Both the position numbers and the translations under genes were made by a program. Below the pieces are notes generated by a model. That model was given only the letters and a program-made list of their open reading frames with translations. It was not told the DNA's origin and made no database searches. Below, piece after piece: positions 8,500 through 17,449 of a stretch of 64,000 nt of DNA. Position 1 is the first letter of the stretch. Each line of letters opens with the position of its first letter. Source of the stretch: Lachnospiraceae bacterium MD308. Its GTDB lineage: Bacteria; Bacillota; Clostridia; Lachnospirales; Lachnospiraceae. Location of the stretch: contig KE159795.1 of the NCBI GenBank assembly GCA_000403475.2, positions 410,561-474,560 on the forward strand, in the 5' to 3' direction.

Positions 8500-9099
8500 C
8501 TACCGTTCTTTTCGCCCCTTTTCCTGCGGATTCCTCCACACATTAAGTGCCGCGACGATACCTGCCACATAAAGAATACTGATCAGTATCGTCGGACTGT
8601 CCTGTAAAAAATATGTAACTGCCACAATGGCAGCCAGCACAACCACCAGCCGGAAGGTATCCAAGATACGTTTTTCTTTTGTCTCTTTGGTCTGCTGAAG
8701 GAATTCTACCCTCCGCTGCTCCAGCGCCAGATACTCCATGAGATCCTCGTCCCTGATGCGCGACAAAATCAGCTTATCCCGAGATTCCTCATCATTTCCG
8801 GTGCGAAAACGCCAAAAACGTCTGTAAGAACGCTTTTCCCCATTCGTATCCAGTCTGTCCCCAAAATCTTCCCTATATGGAGATTCCTGTTCTTGAAATT
8901 CACGTTCCGGTCCGGTATTTGCACTGGAGTGTGAGATGTTCGATGCTGTTTCGCCGTCCACTCCGTCAGAATCTCTCTCTTCCCGGGCATCAGATATCTC
9001 TGCCGCCTCATCGTCTGGCACCGCCTGTTGCTCTACCGTTACAGCCGCGTCCCCGGATTCGGCACAATCACTTTTCGCGCCGTTTAATTCATTAATCAC
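8500..9099 (-). CDS. Uncharacterised membrane protein with acidic N-terminal tail
   Basis: 199 residues if started at the GTG at 9099, which has AAAGGAGG eight bases upstream; an ATG at 9150 lacks a clear site. About the first 110 residues are acidic, low in hydrophobic residues and probably disordered. A helical stretch (YLALEQRRVEFLQQTKETKE) precedes two adjoining membrane segments (FRLVVVLAAIVAVTYFL and TILISILYVAGIVAALNVW). The protein ends in a basic tail. No family recognised. It lies just after the ten-gene ECF/peptidase unit in the direction of transcription, 167 bases downstream, and is followed by a strong terminator; whether it belongs to that transcript is unclear. Confidence 0.7.
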   Translation of the reverse strand: MINELNGAKSDCAESGDAAVTVEQQAVPDDEAAEISDAREERDSDGVDGETASNISHSSANTGPEREFQEQESPYREDFGDRLDTNGEKRSYRRFWRFRTGNDEESRDKLILSRIRDEDLMEYLALEQRRVEFLQQTKETKEKRILDTFRLVVVLAAIVAVTYFLQDSPTILISILYVAGIVAALNVWRNPQEKGRKER

Positions 9100-9266
9100 A
9101 AATACTCCCTCCTTTTGTGTATGAATGTACTTCCAGAATACCCTTTCCAAAAATACTTGTATGAATCACCTGATATAAACAGCTTGTTTTTTATCATACC
9201 AATTTTCGACACAAAATTCAAGGAATTCAGAAACATTATAAAATTATGGAATATTTTTATACAATG

Positions 9267-10520
9267 CTAAAGGACGGAAGAAAATTGGTTTACAGCATAC
9301 CGCCAATACATTTCCGCAAACCGCATCACGCTCCCCACCTCTATATGCTCGTCCGTGCAGTGCGCCTGCTTATCATCCCCCGGCCCTGCGATCACAAAGG
9401 GCACCGGCAGCACCGGGATCAGCTGGGAGGCGTCCGTGTAAAAGTGCGTTCCCCGCGGCTTGCCGGACATCCCCATCGCCTCCGACAGCCTTAGCATACG
9501 TGCCGCGATCCCTTCACTTTCTTTTGTTCCCACCGCCGGACGGCAGTTGAGCGTTTCTATGCAGATGTCAAGCCCGGGATGCGCCTCCTTAAGCTCCTTT
9601 CCCACCCTTACGGCATGCTCCTCCACTTCCCCGCAGCCAATTCCCGGCACTGTGCGGATATCTAAGACAAGCTCCGCCTCCGGAGGGATCATGTTCGTCA
9701 TAATGCCGCTCTCTATCTTTGTCACCGACGCGCTGGCTTTTCCCAGGATCGGATGTTCCCCCGCAGATTCCACATACTCTTTCATCCTCCCGGCAAATTT
9801 ATACGCAATCTCCGCCGCATTGATGCCAAGCTCCGGCCTTGAGGCGTGGGCGCTCACTCCCTTTACCCGCACTGACAGCCAGACAGCGCCTTTCTCGCAG
9901 ATGCTGACCTGCCCGTTTGACGGCTCGCAGATGATCACTTCCTTCACATCGGACAGGTATCCCCCTCCGGCAATGGCCTGTATGCCAAGGCCTTTGTATT
10001 CCTCGTCGGCAGTAAAGCAAAAATAAACGTCTCGTTTCAGCAGATGCCTTTCCTCCCATATCTTTTCCATGGCAAGGATCATCGCCGCCGCGCCGCCTTT
10101 CATATCCGCCGTTCCACGCCCGTACATGACCCCGTCTTCCATATGTGCGTCATGGGGCGGGTACTTCCACTCCTCTTTCTTTCCGCATGAAACCGTATCC
10201 AGATGGCCTATAAAGGCAAGCGCGCCATCATCTGACGTTTCCCCTGGCCGAGCCTGGTTCTCTGCATGAACCTTACTTTCCAGTTTCCTCCCGATCTCTA
10301 CAATCAGGGATGCCCTCCCCTCCCCGTGACTAAGTTTCGTATATGCGATGCCCTCCGGCAGCCTGCTTATGATCTTATCCACAAGCATTTCTTCCTTCCC
10401 CTCCGGCTGGCATGTATCCGTCTGCACAAGCTCCCTTAGCAGCTGCGCGCACCTGCTCTCAGAGGGTTTCCATATATCCTGCAATCCGCTGCCGCCCTGC
10501 GGCATTTTCTCTCTCATCAT
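9267..10520 (-). CDS. M20 family metallopeptidase (ArgE/DapE type)
   Basis: 417 residues. The two-zinc centre is seen in GHLDTVSCG (His and catalytic Asp), GRGTADMKGG (bridging Asp), TADEEYKG (catalytic Glu and Glu ligand) and a late His in THFYTDAS. A dimerisation insert (VKGVSAHASRPELG) interrupts the catalytic domain as usual. Family members cleave amide bonds of N-acyl amino acids or small peptides in the cytosol. SD GGAGG lies six bases before the ATG. It is the last gene of the ECF transporter unit, 12 bases after the amidohydrolase, and one of two M20 enzymes there. That arrangement suggests it processes an imported amide-linked compound; the substrate cannot be read from sequence. Confidence 0.9.
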   Translation of the reverse strand: MMREKMPQGGSGLQDIWKPSESRCAQLLRELVQTDTCQPEGKEEMLVDKIISRLPEGIAYTKLSHGEGRASLIVEIGRKLESKVHAENQARPGETSDDGALAFIGHLDTVSCGKKEEWKYPPHDAHMEDGVMYGRGTADMKGGAAAMILAMEKIWEERHLLKRDVYFCFTADEEYKGLGIQAIAGGGYLSDVKEVIICEPSNGQVSICEKGAVWLSVRVKGVSAHASRPELGINAAEIAYKFAGRMKEYVESAGEHPILGKASASVTKIESGIMTNMIPPEAELVLDIRTVPGIGCGEVEEHAVRVGKELKEAHPGLDICIETLNCRPAVGTKESEGIAARMLRLSEAMGMSGKPRGTHFYTDASQLIPVLPVPFVIAGPGDDKQAHCTDEHIEVGSVMRFAEMYWRYAVNQFSSVL

Positions 10521-10532
10521 CTGTTCCCTCCC

Positions 10533-11888
10533 TCATCTTACATAAGAATACATAGAAAGGTCTCCGACCCCGGTTTTTCTCACCATGCCGAACTTGCACA
10601 GCCACCCCCCGGCTCCAAGGCCCCTTCTCACAATCCTGTTTTCAAAGGATACGAGCTCGCCGTTTACTATCGTGTATGTGGCGAGCTTATCCTCCGGGTC
10701 GACGACCGTGATATTGGCAAGCGCCCCGGCTCCAAGATGCCCCATTTTTTCCTTCCACCAGGAATTTTTCGTCCTCCCGGCCAAAAGCCTTGCCGGGTTG
10801 CAGGTCATGGCCGCCACCGCCCCGCCAAGAGGCAGGACGCCCATCTGGGAAAGCTCTAAAATAGCAGGGATATTATCCCTTGTATCGCCAAAGCCTTTCA
10901 TCGTTCCCTGATTCTGCCCGTCGGAGACAAGGATATCCACCCTGCCCTCCGAGAGCGCGTCGTAGGCCAGCCTCTGTGACGACTTTGTCATCTGAAGGCC
11001 CTCCCTGCTGCCAAGGCCTGGGCGGAGCATGGTCGTGACAAACTCTCCCGTAATCTGTTCCCCGTCTATGAGCTTTAGCACTCTCTGCATCCCCTCCTCC
11101 GGGCCGCAGTGGGTTTTGCAGCCCGCCGCCGTCGCATGGGCAAGGTGAAGGGGCCTCCCCTTTGACAGCCCCGCCATGCGCTCCGCGTGTTCCGGGTCCT
11201 GAGTGTGAGACATATAGAGAAGACCCGCCTTCGAAGTAATCTCGTAAATCTTCTCAATGCTTTCATCCGGCATGATAAAATGCCCCATATGATCCTTGAT
11301 GCCGACGACCAGATTGGCCGTCGTATTGGTAACGGCGTTCCTTGTCATCTTCTCGGACAGGACCGCCGCATCTGCCCTGCCCTGGAACATCGCCGTAAGC
11401 TCCTCTGCCGTCATCCGGGTTCCAAGCACGTTTGCCGCGCCTAAGTACACCCCCAGATTAAGGGGCAGTCCCCTGTCAACCTCAGCCCCCAAAAGCGCCG
11501 GGGCCATAAACGTATTCCCCGCTCCCGGAGACAACCCTGCCGTCACGCCGTCTGCCGCCGCGCAGAAGACAGAATCCGTAGTAATCTCAAACAGATCCCC
11601 CAGATGGAGGTGCATGTCTATAAGCCCCGGCATCACAATAAGCCCCCCGCAGTCGATGACCCTGTCTCCGGTTTCCGGCATGATAAGCCCGCCTGCCTGG
11701 TACACGGTTCCGTCAAGAACCGCCAGATCCCCGATCTCATCTCTGTCATTTCCGGGATCCACAATACGACCCCCTTTTAAAATCAGACGCCCCCCGAAGG
11801 AGACGCCTGCATACCGGTCTCGCACCTTGTCTTTTGCAACATGTGCCAGATCCCCGCTCATGAAATTCAATTTATTTTTATACATCAT
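10533..11888 (-). CDS. Amidohydrolase-superfamily enzyme (deacetylase/dihydroorotase-like)
   Basis: 451 residues. A TIM-barrel metal hydrolase: GLIVMPGLIDMHLHLGD carries the HxH motif, VGIKDHMG is a possible carboxylated-lysine site, MSHTQDP and LHLAHATA supply later His ligands, and ILVSDGQNQG the catalytic Asp. A small beta-sandwich is formed by the ends (LILKGGRIVDPG and ANITVVDPEDKLATYTIVNGELV). The enzyme would hydrolyse a C-N bond in the cytosol. The ATG ATG start overlaps the end of the LacI gene by 11 bases, so the genes are coupled. It belongs to the ECF/peptidase unit. Exact substrate is unknown; D-aminoacylase, isoaspartyl dipeptidase or related activity are options. Confidence 0.85.
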   Translation of the reverse strand: MMYKNKLNFMSGDLAHVAKDKVRDRYAGVSFGGRLILKGGRIVDPGNDRDEIGDLAVLDGTVYQAGGLIMPETGDRVIDCGGLIVMPGLIDMHLHLGDLFEITTDSVFCAAADGVTAGLSPGAGNTFMAPALLGAEVDRGLPLNLGVYLGAANVLGTRMTAEELTAMFQGRADAAVLSEKMTRNAVTNTTANLVVGIKDHMGHFIMPDESIEKIYEITSKAGLLYMSHTQDPEHAERMAGLSKGRPLHLAHATAAGCKTHCGPEEGMQRVLKLIDGEQITGEFVTTMLRPGLGSREGLQMTKSSQRLAYDALSEGRVDILVSDGQNQGTMKGFGDTRDNIPAILELSQMGVLPLGGAVAAMTCNPARLLAGRTKNSWWKEKMGHLGAGALANITVVDPEDKLATYTIVNGELVSFENRIVRRGLGAGGWLCKFGMVRKTGVGDLSMYSYVR

Positions 11889-12900
11889 CCAACACCTTTA
11901 CACTTTTTCGGATAATCAGCTCCGGTTCAAACTGAATCTTTTCCTTTTTCTGTTTCTTCTCTTTGATGCCTGCAATCATCTGATGCACCGCCTCTTTTCC
12001 CATCTCATACACCGGCTGCCTCACACTTGTCAGCGGAGCGTTAAAGATATCCGAAAATCCCACATCGTCATACCCTACCACCGATATATCTTCCGGAACT
12101 GTCTTTCCGTTTTTCCCCGCCCAGCGGTATACGCCGTAGGCCGACAGCTCGTTGTAGGCAAAAATTGCCGTAACGCCGCGCTCCATAAGGTACTGCGCCC
12201 CCTGCTCGCCGCTCTCCATATCGTAATTTCCCACGTACATATTTTCCCGGTCAAAAGAAATCCCTGATTCCTCAAGCGCTCTTCGAAAGCCTGCCGTCCT
12301 CATGCGGGAGTCTTCCAGATTGTCCGGGCCTGTAATGCATCCGATTCTCTTATGGCCCATCTTTGCCAGATGCTTTCCTGCCAGATACCCGCCCTTCTCG
12401 TGATCCGTCGCCACAAAATAGGGCTCCACGTCAGACACATACCTGTCCACCATGACATGGGGAACCCCCAGCTCCCTGATAAGTCCCAAAGTCTCCCTTA
12501 GCTGCGACGTATCGTCCTCCTTGGCAAAGCACAGAATAATCCCGTCCGCGCCCTTGTCGTCCAGCGTGCGGATATACTCCATCTCCCGTTTATGGTAATC
12601 ATTCGTGTTGCAGAGGATGAGATTCCACCCCTCCCGGCGGCACTCATCCTCCACACCCTTAGTAAGCGTGGCAAAAAAGCTGTTGCTCACATCCGAAATG
12701 ACAAGCCCGATGGTTCTTGTCTGCTTTTTTATCAGCCCTACCGCCAGCTGGTTCGGGCGGTATTTAAGCTCCTTCACAACTTCCATCACTCTTTTCTGGG
12801 TCTGTTCCGGAATAGACCTTGCCTTATTGTTCAGCACAAGTGAAACTGTCGTCACAGAACACCCTGCATACTTCGCTATATCTTTCATTGTAACACGCAT
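11878..12900 (-). CDS. LacI-family transcriptional repressor
   Basis: 340 residues. The N-terminal DNA-binding domain is VTMKDIAKYAGCSVTTVSLVLN (split by pattern), with the hinge YRPNQLAVGLIKKQTRTIGLV. The periplasmic-binding-protein-like effector domain follows (DGIILCFAKED, VDRYVSDVEPYFVATDHEKGG, GCITGP, FAYNELSAYGVYRWAG, SVVGYDDVGFSDIFNAPLTSVRQP). It lies inside the ECF transporter/peptidase unit. A TAAAACGTTTTA palindrome of the LacI operator type sits just after the promoter of the first gene at 18865, so it is inferred to repress the whole unit until the transported compound or a breakdown product is present. Confidence 0.92.
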   Translation of the reverse strand: MRVTMKDIAKYAGCSVTTVSLVLNNKARSIPEQTQKRVMEVVKELKYRPNQLAVGLIKKQTRTIGLVISDVSNSFFATLTKGVEDECRREGWNLILCNTNDYHKREMEYIRTLDDKGADGIILCFAKEDDTSQLRETLGLIRELGVPHVMVDRYVSDVEPYFVATDHEKGGYLAGKHLAKMGHKRIGCITGPDNLEDSRMRTAGFRRALEESGISFDRENMYVGNYDMESGEQGAQYLMERGVTAIFAYNELSAYGVYRWAGKNGKTVPEDISVVGYDDVGFSDIFNAPLTSVRQPVYEMGKEAVHQMIAGIKEKKQKKEKIQFEPELIIRKSVKVLDDV

Positions 12901-12989
12901 TTTTTATTTTCCCCGACCTCTGCACATGATAAAAATATTTTACCAGTACGCCGCTTAATTGTCTAGGAAAAACTTTTTACCTGCCGCCT

Positions 12990-13736
12990 TTACTCGCTCT
13001 TCGTCACCCAGTCCGCCATATTTTTCCACAGCAGGCCATAGTGTTCCCATTCGCAGAACTCTACGGGGGCCCAGTGGGGGGCGCAGTCTGTCGTCACTAC
13101 GGCGGAGCGTCCTTTTTCACACTCCATGGCCGCGATAAACGGGTCGCCTTCCACCTCTGCCAGCACCTCAGCTCCTTCTCTTGCGATTGTCTTGTTGTAG
13201 CCCAGCACATCCGGGAACTCCTCCGGGATTCCTTCCAGTATCTTATGGGGCTTTACTGCCTTTGGCGTCACGCCTTCGCAGTGCTCCATCCGGTCGTCCA
13301 CAGTAAGGACTTCCACCGGCAGCACCTCCTGTACCGGGGTGTCATGCCATTTCCCTTTAGCGTCCACGCCGGAGAAGGTCAGGTAGCCGCCCACCATGAT
13401 AAGGCCGCCCCCCTCCCTGACATAATCCCGTATAAGCTTTGTCCGGTTGGGCCTCTTTTCGCTCCTTGCAAATGTAGCGCTCGGCAGCAGAAGGGTATTT
13501 GCCCCGATGTCGGAAAGAATCACGCAGTTGTATTCTTTCAGCTCTTCCATCGTAAAAGGGAACTCCTCCACCGCTAAATGGTTGGGGAGGAAGTCAACTT
13601 CGTACCCCCCTTTTTCAAGCGCCGCCTTAAGCCATTTCTCACCTGTCTCGTACACAGAGGTGTAGAATGCGTCCGCACCCTTTACATGCGTGGTATAACT
13701 CATCCATGACTCCCCTGCCAATAATATTTTCTTCAT
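12990..13736 (-). CDS. GATase1-like protein (putative cytoplasmic glutamine-amidotransferase fold)
   Basis: 248 residues, soluble. It opens with ILLAGESWMSYTTHVKGADAF and contains YNCVILSDIGANTLLLP, YVREGGGLIMVGGYLTFSG and CEKGRSAVVTTDCAPHW. These mark the family of short GATase1-like proteins (Pfam glutamine amidotransferase, PF07090) that are often found with amidohydrolases and sugar/amino-acid catabolic genes. I see no clear catalytic Cys nucleophile elbow, so amidotransferase activity is doubtful. SD GGAGG lies seven bases before the ATG. It is 16 bases downstream of the M24 peptidase gene and part of the same unit. Confidence 0.75.
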   Translation of the reverse strand: MKKILLAGESWMSYTTHVKGADAFYTSVYETGEKWLKAALEKGGYEVDFLPNHLAVEEFPFTMEELKEYNCVILSDIGANTLLLPSATFARSEKRPNRTKLIRDYVREGGGLIMVGGYLTFSGVDAKGKWHDTPVQEVLPVEVLTVDDRMEHCEGVTPKAVKPHKILEGIPEEFPDVLGYNKTIAREGAEVLAEVEGDPFIAAMECEKGRSAVVTTDCAPHWAPVEFCEWEHYGLLWKNMADWVTKSE

Positions 13737-13752
13737 CCTGCAACCTCCGGTT

Positions 13753-14460
13753 TTACATTCTTTTTAATCTGCCATCTTTGAAATAATAAATATCCTCTTT
13801 TTTAAATCCGTACTTTGACCCCGGCAGACTGATATGGGGCTCAAAAGTAAACATAGATACGGAAGACAGCTTGCACACATTGCCTTTCTCGCTGTATATC
13901 CTGTCCTCATCCCGCCTCTCAATGGAATGTCCGAAATTCCCCAGGCAGTCCAGGTTCCGATATCCCTTTTCCTCTGCCAGCGCGTCTATCCTCCCATGGA
14001 GCTCCTCAAAAGTCATATCCTCGCCGGCAATGTCCAAAAGCGTCTCATGGAGCAGCTCTTCCATGAAAAGCCCGCCTCTCCACTCCTCGTTCTTTATGTC
14101 TTTTATATCCCGCACAAGCTTTCCGTCCTCAAGGATGAGCGTCCTGGCAAAATCTCCCCATACGCCCTGCCTCTGGGGGCTTAAGTCTATGGTGATGATG
14201 TCGTCGCTCCCAATGAGCTTATCCGCCGCCTCGTACCCGGACTCCGGAACGACCGATACCGCCGTCTCATCCCCGGAAAACATAAATGCCCCCACGCCGC
14301 ACCACCAGAAGGAATCCGCGCCGCGGCTTAACATGTACTCCTCGCATTCTGCCCTCAGCTGCCTCAGATTCATGCCAGGCTTTACGATGCTCCTCACATA
14401 ATCCATCGTCTCCCGGCCCAGATCCTGCATGGCAAAATACTCTTTCGAAATCTCTGTCAC
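13753..14460 (-). CDS. M24 family metallopeptidase (Xaa-Pro peptidase/creatinase fold)
   Basis: 235 residues, only the pita-bread catalytic domain without the usual N-terminal creatinase domain. Metal ligands can be placed: Asp in IITIDLSPQ, Asp in GVWGDFART, His in LGNFGHSIE, Glu in FTFEPHI and Glu in FKKEDIYYF. The start is a GTG just after the end of the second M20 gene, with GAAAGGGG upstream. Related enzymes remove N-terminal residues or split creatine-like amides. In this unit it is one of three metallopeptidases, so a cascade that degrades an imported small peptide or amide is inferred. Confidence 0.85.
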   Translation of the reverse strand: MTEISKEYFAMQDLGRETMDYVRSIVKPGMNLRQLRAECEEYMLSRGADSFWWCGVGAFMFSGDETAVSVVPESGYEAADKLIGSDDIITIDLSPQRQGVWGDFARTLILEDGKLVRDIKDIKNEEWRGGLFMEELLHETLLDIAGEDMTFEELHGRIDALAEEKGYRNLDCLGNFGHSIERRDEDRIYSEKGNVCKLSSVSMFTFEPHISLPGSKYGFKKEDIYYFKDGRLKRM

Positions 14461-14464
14461 CGGC

Positions 14465-15766
14465 CTATGCCCCTTTCTGTTCTTCCGGCGCCTCGCCCCA
14501 CTCCATGATCAGGTTCGCGTAGATCTTAATGGCGTCCAGATATTGGTCTACTGTGACAAATTCATTGACCGCATGGCACTGCTCAAGAGAGCCCGGGCCG
14601 TACTGAAGGGTCGGGCATCCCACAATATTGTGCCACGTCCTGGAATCACATCCTGCCGGAGAGCCAACAAGCCTTACCTCCTGCCCCCTGGCATCCTTAT
14701 AAGCCTCCTTAAACGCTCCCACAAAAGGATGGTCAAGCTCCATCTCAAAAGGATTTCCCATCTGGTAGGTCGTAACTTTCGGAAGATGCCCGCTCAGCCA
14801 TCCGTCACCCTTGCACCGCTCATAGATCGCGCTGGTGTACTCTTCGATTACCTGCTCTCTGCTCATAACGCCCGGAAGATAATGGACGCAAGTCTTAAAG
14901 CAGCAGTAATCCGGTATGGTAGAGCCTGCCTCTCCCCCGTAAATGACGCCCACATTGCTGGACGGTGGCGGAAGGAGCGGGTGCTTGTACTTAAGGAGCC
15001 ACTTATGCTCCAGCTGGTTGATGGCGTCCATGAGAAGATACGCCTTTTCGATGGCGTTGACCCCCGCAAGCTTTAAGCCGGAATGTACCGCGATTCCCGG
15101 CACTTCCACCTGGAAGAACACCCATCCCATATGCGCCACGATGACTTCATAGTTGGTAGGCTCGCACACCACTACCGCGTCCGCCTTCACGCCGCTCATG
15201 GCAGCGCACAGAGAGCCGTTTCCGCCTCCCTCCTCGTCACAGACAGAGGCATACTTTACCGTGACAGGCAGTTCCATCCCCGCGTCCTTTAGCACCATGC
15301 CGGCCATGATCCCTGCCATCAGCCCGGCTTTCATATCGGCGACCCCAAGCCCTGTGATCCGGTCTCCTAAAACCTCCGGTTTCAGCGGGTCGATCTTCCA
15401 GTTCTCCAGGTTATCCGCCGGCATATGGTCGATATGCCCGTTAAAGAGAATGGACTTTTCAGATTTTCCCTTAAACGTGGCGTACACGTTAAAACGGTTG
15501 TCGTAGTTATGCCCTTTATTTCCCTCATTGTAAAGCTCGTTGCACTTAAGGATGGCCTCCTCGCTCAGCGGGTCTTTCACCACCTCGTCCGCACCCATCC
15601 CCTCAAACACTCCGGCAAGGTACTCCTGCCCCTCGCCCTCTAAGCCTCCGTCAATCCCATGGCCGATGTCATGAGTGTCGATGCTTACAAGTTTCAGCAG
15701 ATAGTCAATGTACTTCTGCCTGTTCTGTTCTATCGTTTTTTCAATAATCTCACTGTATTTTTTCAT
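14465..15766 (-). CDS. M20 family metallopeptidase (DapE/ArgE type)
   Basis: 433 residues. Zinc ligands and catalytic residues appear in FNGHIDHMPA, GLGVADMKAG, SVCDEEGGG and VVCEPTNYEV, with a dimerisation insert (VPGIAVHSGLKLAG) and a late His in PGSLEQCHAVNEF. SD AAGGAG lies eight bases before the ATG. It is not a close copy of the M20 enzyme at 9267; the two differ in length and in motif flanks, so they probably act on different substrates. It lies between the M24 peptidase and the transporter ATPase genes and is part of the same transcription unit. Confidence 0.9.
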   Translation of the reverse strand: MKKYSEIIEKTIEQNRQKYIDYLLKLVSIDTHDIGHGIDGGLEGEGQEYLAGVFEGMGADEVVKDPLSEEAILKCNELYNEGNKGHNYDNRFNVYATFKGKSEKSILFNGHIDHMPADNLENWKIDPLKPEVLGDRITGLGVADMKAGLMAGIMAGMVLKDAGMELPVTVKYASVCDEEGGGNGSLCAAMSGVKADAVVVCEPTNYEVIVAHMGWVFFQVEVPGIAVHSGLKLAGVNAIEKAYLLMDAINQLEHKWLLKYKHPLLPPPSSNVGVIYGGEAGSTIPDYCCFKTCVHYLPGVMSREQVIEEYTSAIYERCKGDGWLSGHLPKVTTYQMGNPFEMELDHPFVGAFKEAYKDARGQEVRLVGSPAGCDSRTWHNIVGCPTLQYGPGSLEQCHAVNEFVTVDQYLDAIKIYANLIMEWGEAPEEQKGA

Positions 15767-15770
15767 CCTG

Positions 15771-16583
15771 TCAACTCCTTAGCCTGCGTTCTGCCGCATC
15801 TGCAAGTTCCTTCGGGTTCAGGATATCGTTCCCAAGCCCAAGCTCTTTTGCCACCATTCCCATCTCCGTACGCTTTATCTTGCTCTCCTTTATGACCTCA
15901 TCCCTCGAGAAGATCTCCCTTGCGCTGCCGTCCGCGATAATATGCTTGTTCGCCATAGCGACGACTCTCCGGAAATTATCCGCCACAAATTCCATATCGT
16001 GGGTAATCGTCACAACTCCGATCTTCTGCTCCCTTAAGTACGACAAAAGCTCCTCCAAAAGCCGGATTCCCCGAAGGTCCTGCCCCGCCGTAGGCTCGTC
16101 CAGGATAATGTACTCCGGGCGTACTACAAGGATGGCCGCAATGGTGACCAGCTTTCGTATCGTGTACGGGATCTCATAAGGGTTGCTCTTTAAATACTCC
16201 CGGATCTGCATGACATCCGCCGCCTCATCCACACGCCTCTTCGTCTCTTTTTCCGTATATTTATAGTATTTCGGCATGTATGCGATCTCGTCATACACTG
16301 TCTGGTTGAAAATCTGGTCGTCCGGGTTCTGGAACACATAGCCTACAAACTTGGCAATCTGCGCCGTCGTATAATTCTTCGTGTCCATATCGTTGATGAA
16401 CACCGTACCTTCCGTTGGCTTATTTAACCCGTTCATCAGCTTTACAGCCGTCGTCTTTCCCGCGCCGTTCTGCCCTACGATGGCCACCTGCTCCTCCTGC
16501 GACACCGTGAGGTTTAAGTCCTCATTGGCAAGAAATCCGTTGGGATACCGAAAGCTTACATGGTCCAAGATAATCTGTTTCAT
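15771..16583 (-). CDS. ECF transporter ATPase with altered signature motif
   Basis: 270 residues. Walker A is GQNGAGKTT, the Q-loop is VFQNPDDQIF (the form typical of EcfA proteins), Walker B is YIILDEPTAGQD and the H-loop is ITHDMEF. The ABC signature LSGGQ is missing; the same place reads IPYTIRKLVTIAAIL. Such a form is, as far as I recall, seen in a subset of clostridial ECF modules, where the partner ATPase supplies the normal signature. The start overlaps the end of the first ATPase gene (ATGA). The two ATPases, EcfT and the S component make a complete energy-coupling-factor importer. Confidence 0.9.
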   Translation of the reverse strand: MKQIILDHVSFRYPNGFLANEDLNLTVSQEEQVAIVGQNGAGKTTAVKLMNGLNKPTEGTVFINDMDTKNYTTAQIAKFVGYVFQNPDDQIFNQTVYDEIAYMPKYYKYTEKETKRRVDEAADVMQIREYLKSNPYEIPYTIRKLVTIAAILVVRPEYIILDEPTAGQDLRGIRLLEELLSYLREQKIGVVTITHDMEFVADNFRRVVAMANKHIIADGSAREIFSRDEVIKESKIKRTEMGMVAKELGLGNDILNPKELADAAERRLRS

Positions 16584-17449
16584 ACGCTCCCCTCTCCTTC
16601 CCTCTCCTTAAGCATGCCCCCAAGCTGCCTGACGCAGCTTTCTTTCGTGATGGGCACTTCCGAAAATTCATGCCCCCGGGCTTTAAATTCCTTGTAGAAA
16701 GAAACCGTGTGGGGAATCATGGCTCCCTGCTCCGTCAGGGAAAAATCAGAAAGCACCTCCGAAGTCCGCCCCTTAGCAAGCAGCTCCCCTTTCTTTAAGA
16801 CAAGCACCTCGTCCGCATATTCCGCCAGAAGGTCAATCTTATGCTCCACAAGGACAATGGTCTTCCCCTGCTCTTTCAGCTTGTGGATGATCTCAAAAAT
16901 CCCTGCCGTCCCGTCGGGATCAAGCTGCGAAGTCGGCTCGTCGATCACAAAGGTATCGGTGTCCATGGCGATGACCGACGCAAACGCCACCTTCTGCCGC
17001 TGCCCGCCCGAGAGGGCATTGGGGTTGTTCTGCAAGAGATGCTCGATGTTCAAAAGCTCTGCGATAGCGAAAACCTTCTCAATCATCTCCTCCTTCGGCA
17101 CCCCGAGATTCTCCATGCCAAGGGCGATCTCTTCAAAAACCGAGCTTTTCACCCCGCTGATCTGGGTAAAGGGATTCTGAAAAATATATCCCATCTGCGT
17201 AGAGAGCACGTCCATATTAAGCGTCCGTATATCCTCTCCGTCAATGAGCACTTCCCCCGTCAGTTTCCCTTTGTAGAAATGAGGGATGAGGCCCCGGAGC
17301 AGATTGCAGAGAGTTGTCTTGCCCCCTGCGTTTTCCCCGATCACCCCGTAAAACTTCCCTCTCTCAAAAGATGCCGTGACGTTCTTAAGAGCCGGCTCCT
17401 TCGCCAGAGGATATACATAGTCCACATCCTTTAATTCAATATAAGCCAT
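16580..17449 (-). CDS. ECF transporter ATPase
   Basis: 289 residues from the ATG at 17449, chosen because GGAGG lies eight bases upstream. Walker A is GENAGGKTT (an unusual AGG instead of GAG/GCG), the Q-loop is IFQNPFTQI, the signature is LSGGQRQKVAFASVIA, Walker B is TFVIDEPTSQLD and the H-loop is VEHKIDLL. EcfA-type ATPase that heterodimerises with the neighbour at 15771. The gene overlaps the end of the EcfT gene by 19 bases and couples by ATGA to the next ATPase. The C-terminal 35 residues are a charged helical tail. Confidence 0.9.
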   Translation of the reverse strand: MAYIELKDVDYVYPLAKEPALKNVTASFERGKFYGVIGENAGGKTTLCNLLRGLIPHFYKGKLTGEVLIDGEDIRTLNMDVLSTQMGYIFQNPFTQISGVKSSVFEEIALGMENLGVPKEEMIEKVFAIAELLNIEHLLQNNPNALSGGQRQKVAFASVIAMDTDTFVIDEPTSQLDPDGTAGIFEIIHKLKEQGKTIVLVEHKIDLLAEYADEVLVLKKGELLAKGRTSEVLSDFSLTEQGAMIPHTVSFYKEFKARGHEFSEVPITKESCVRQLGGMLKEREGEGSV

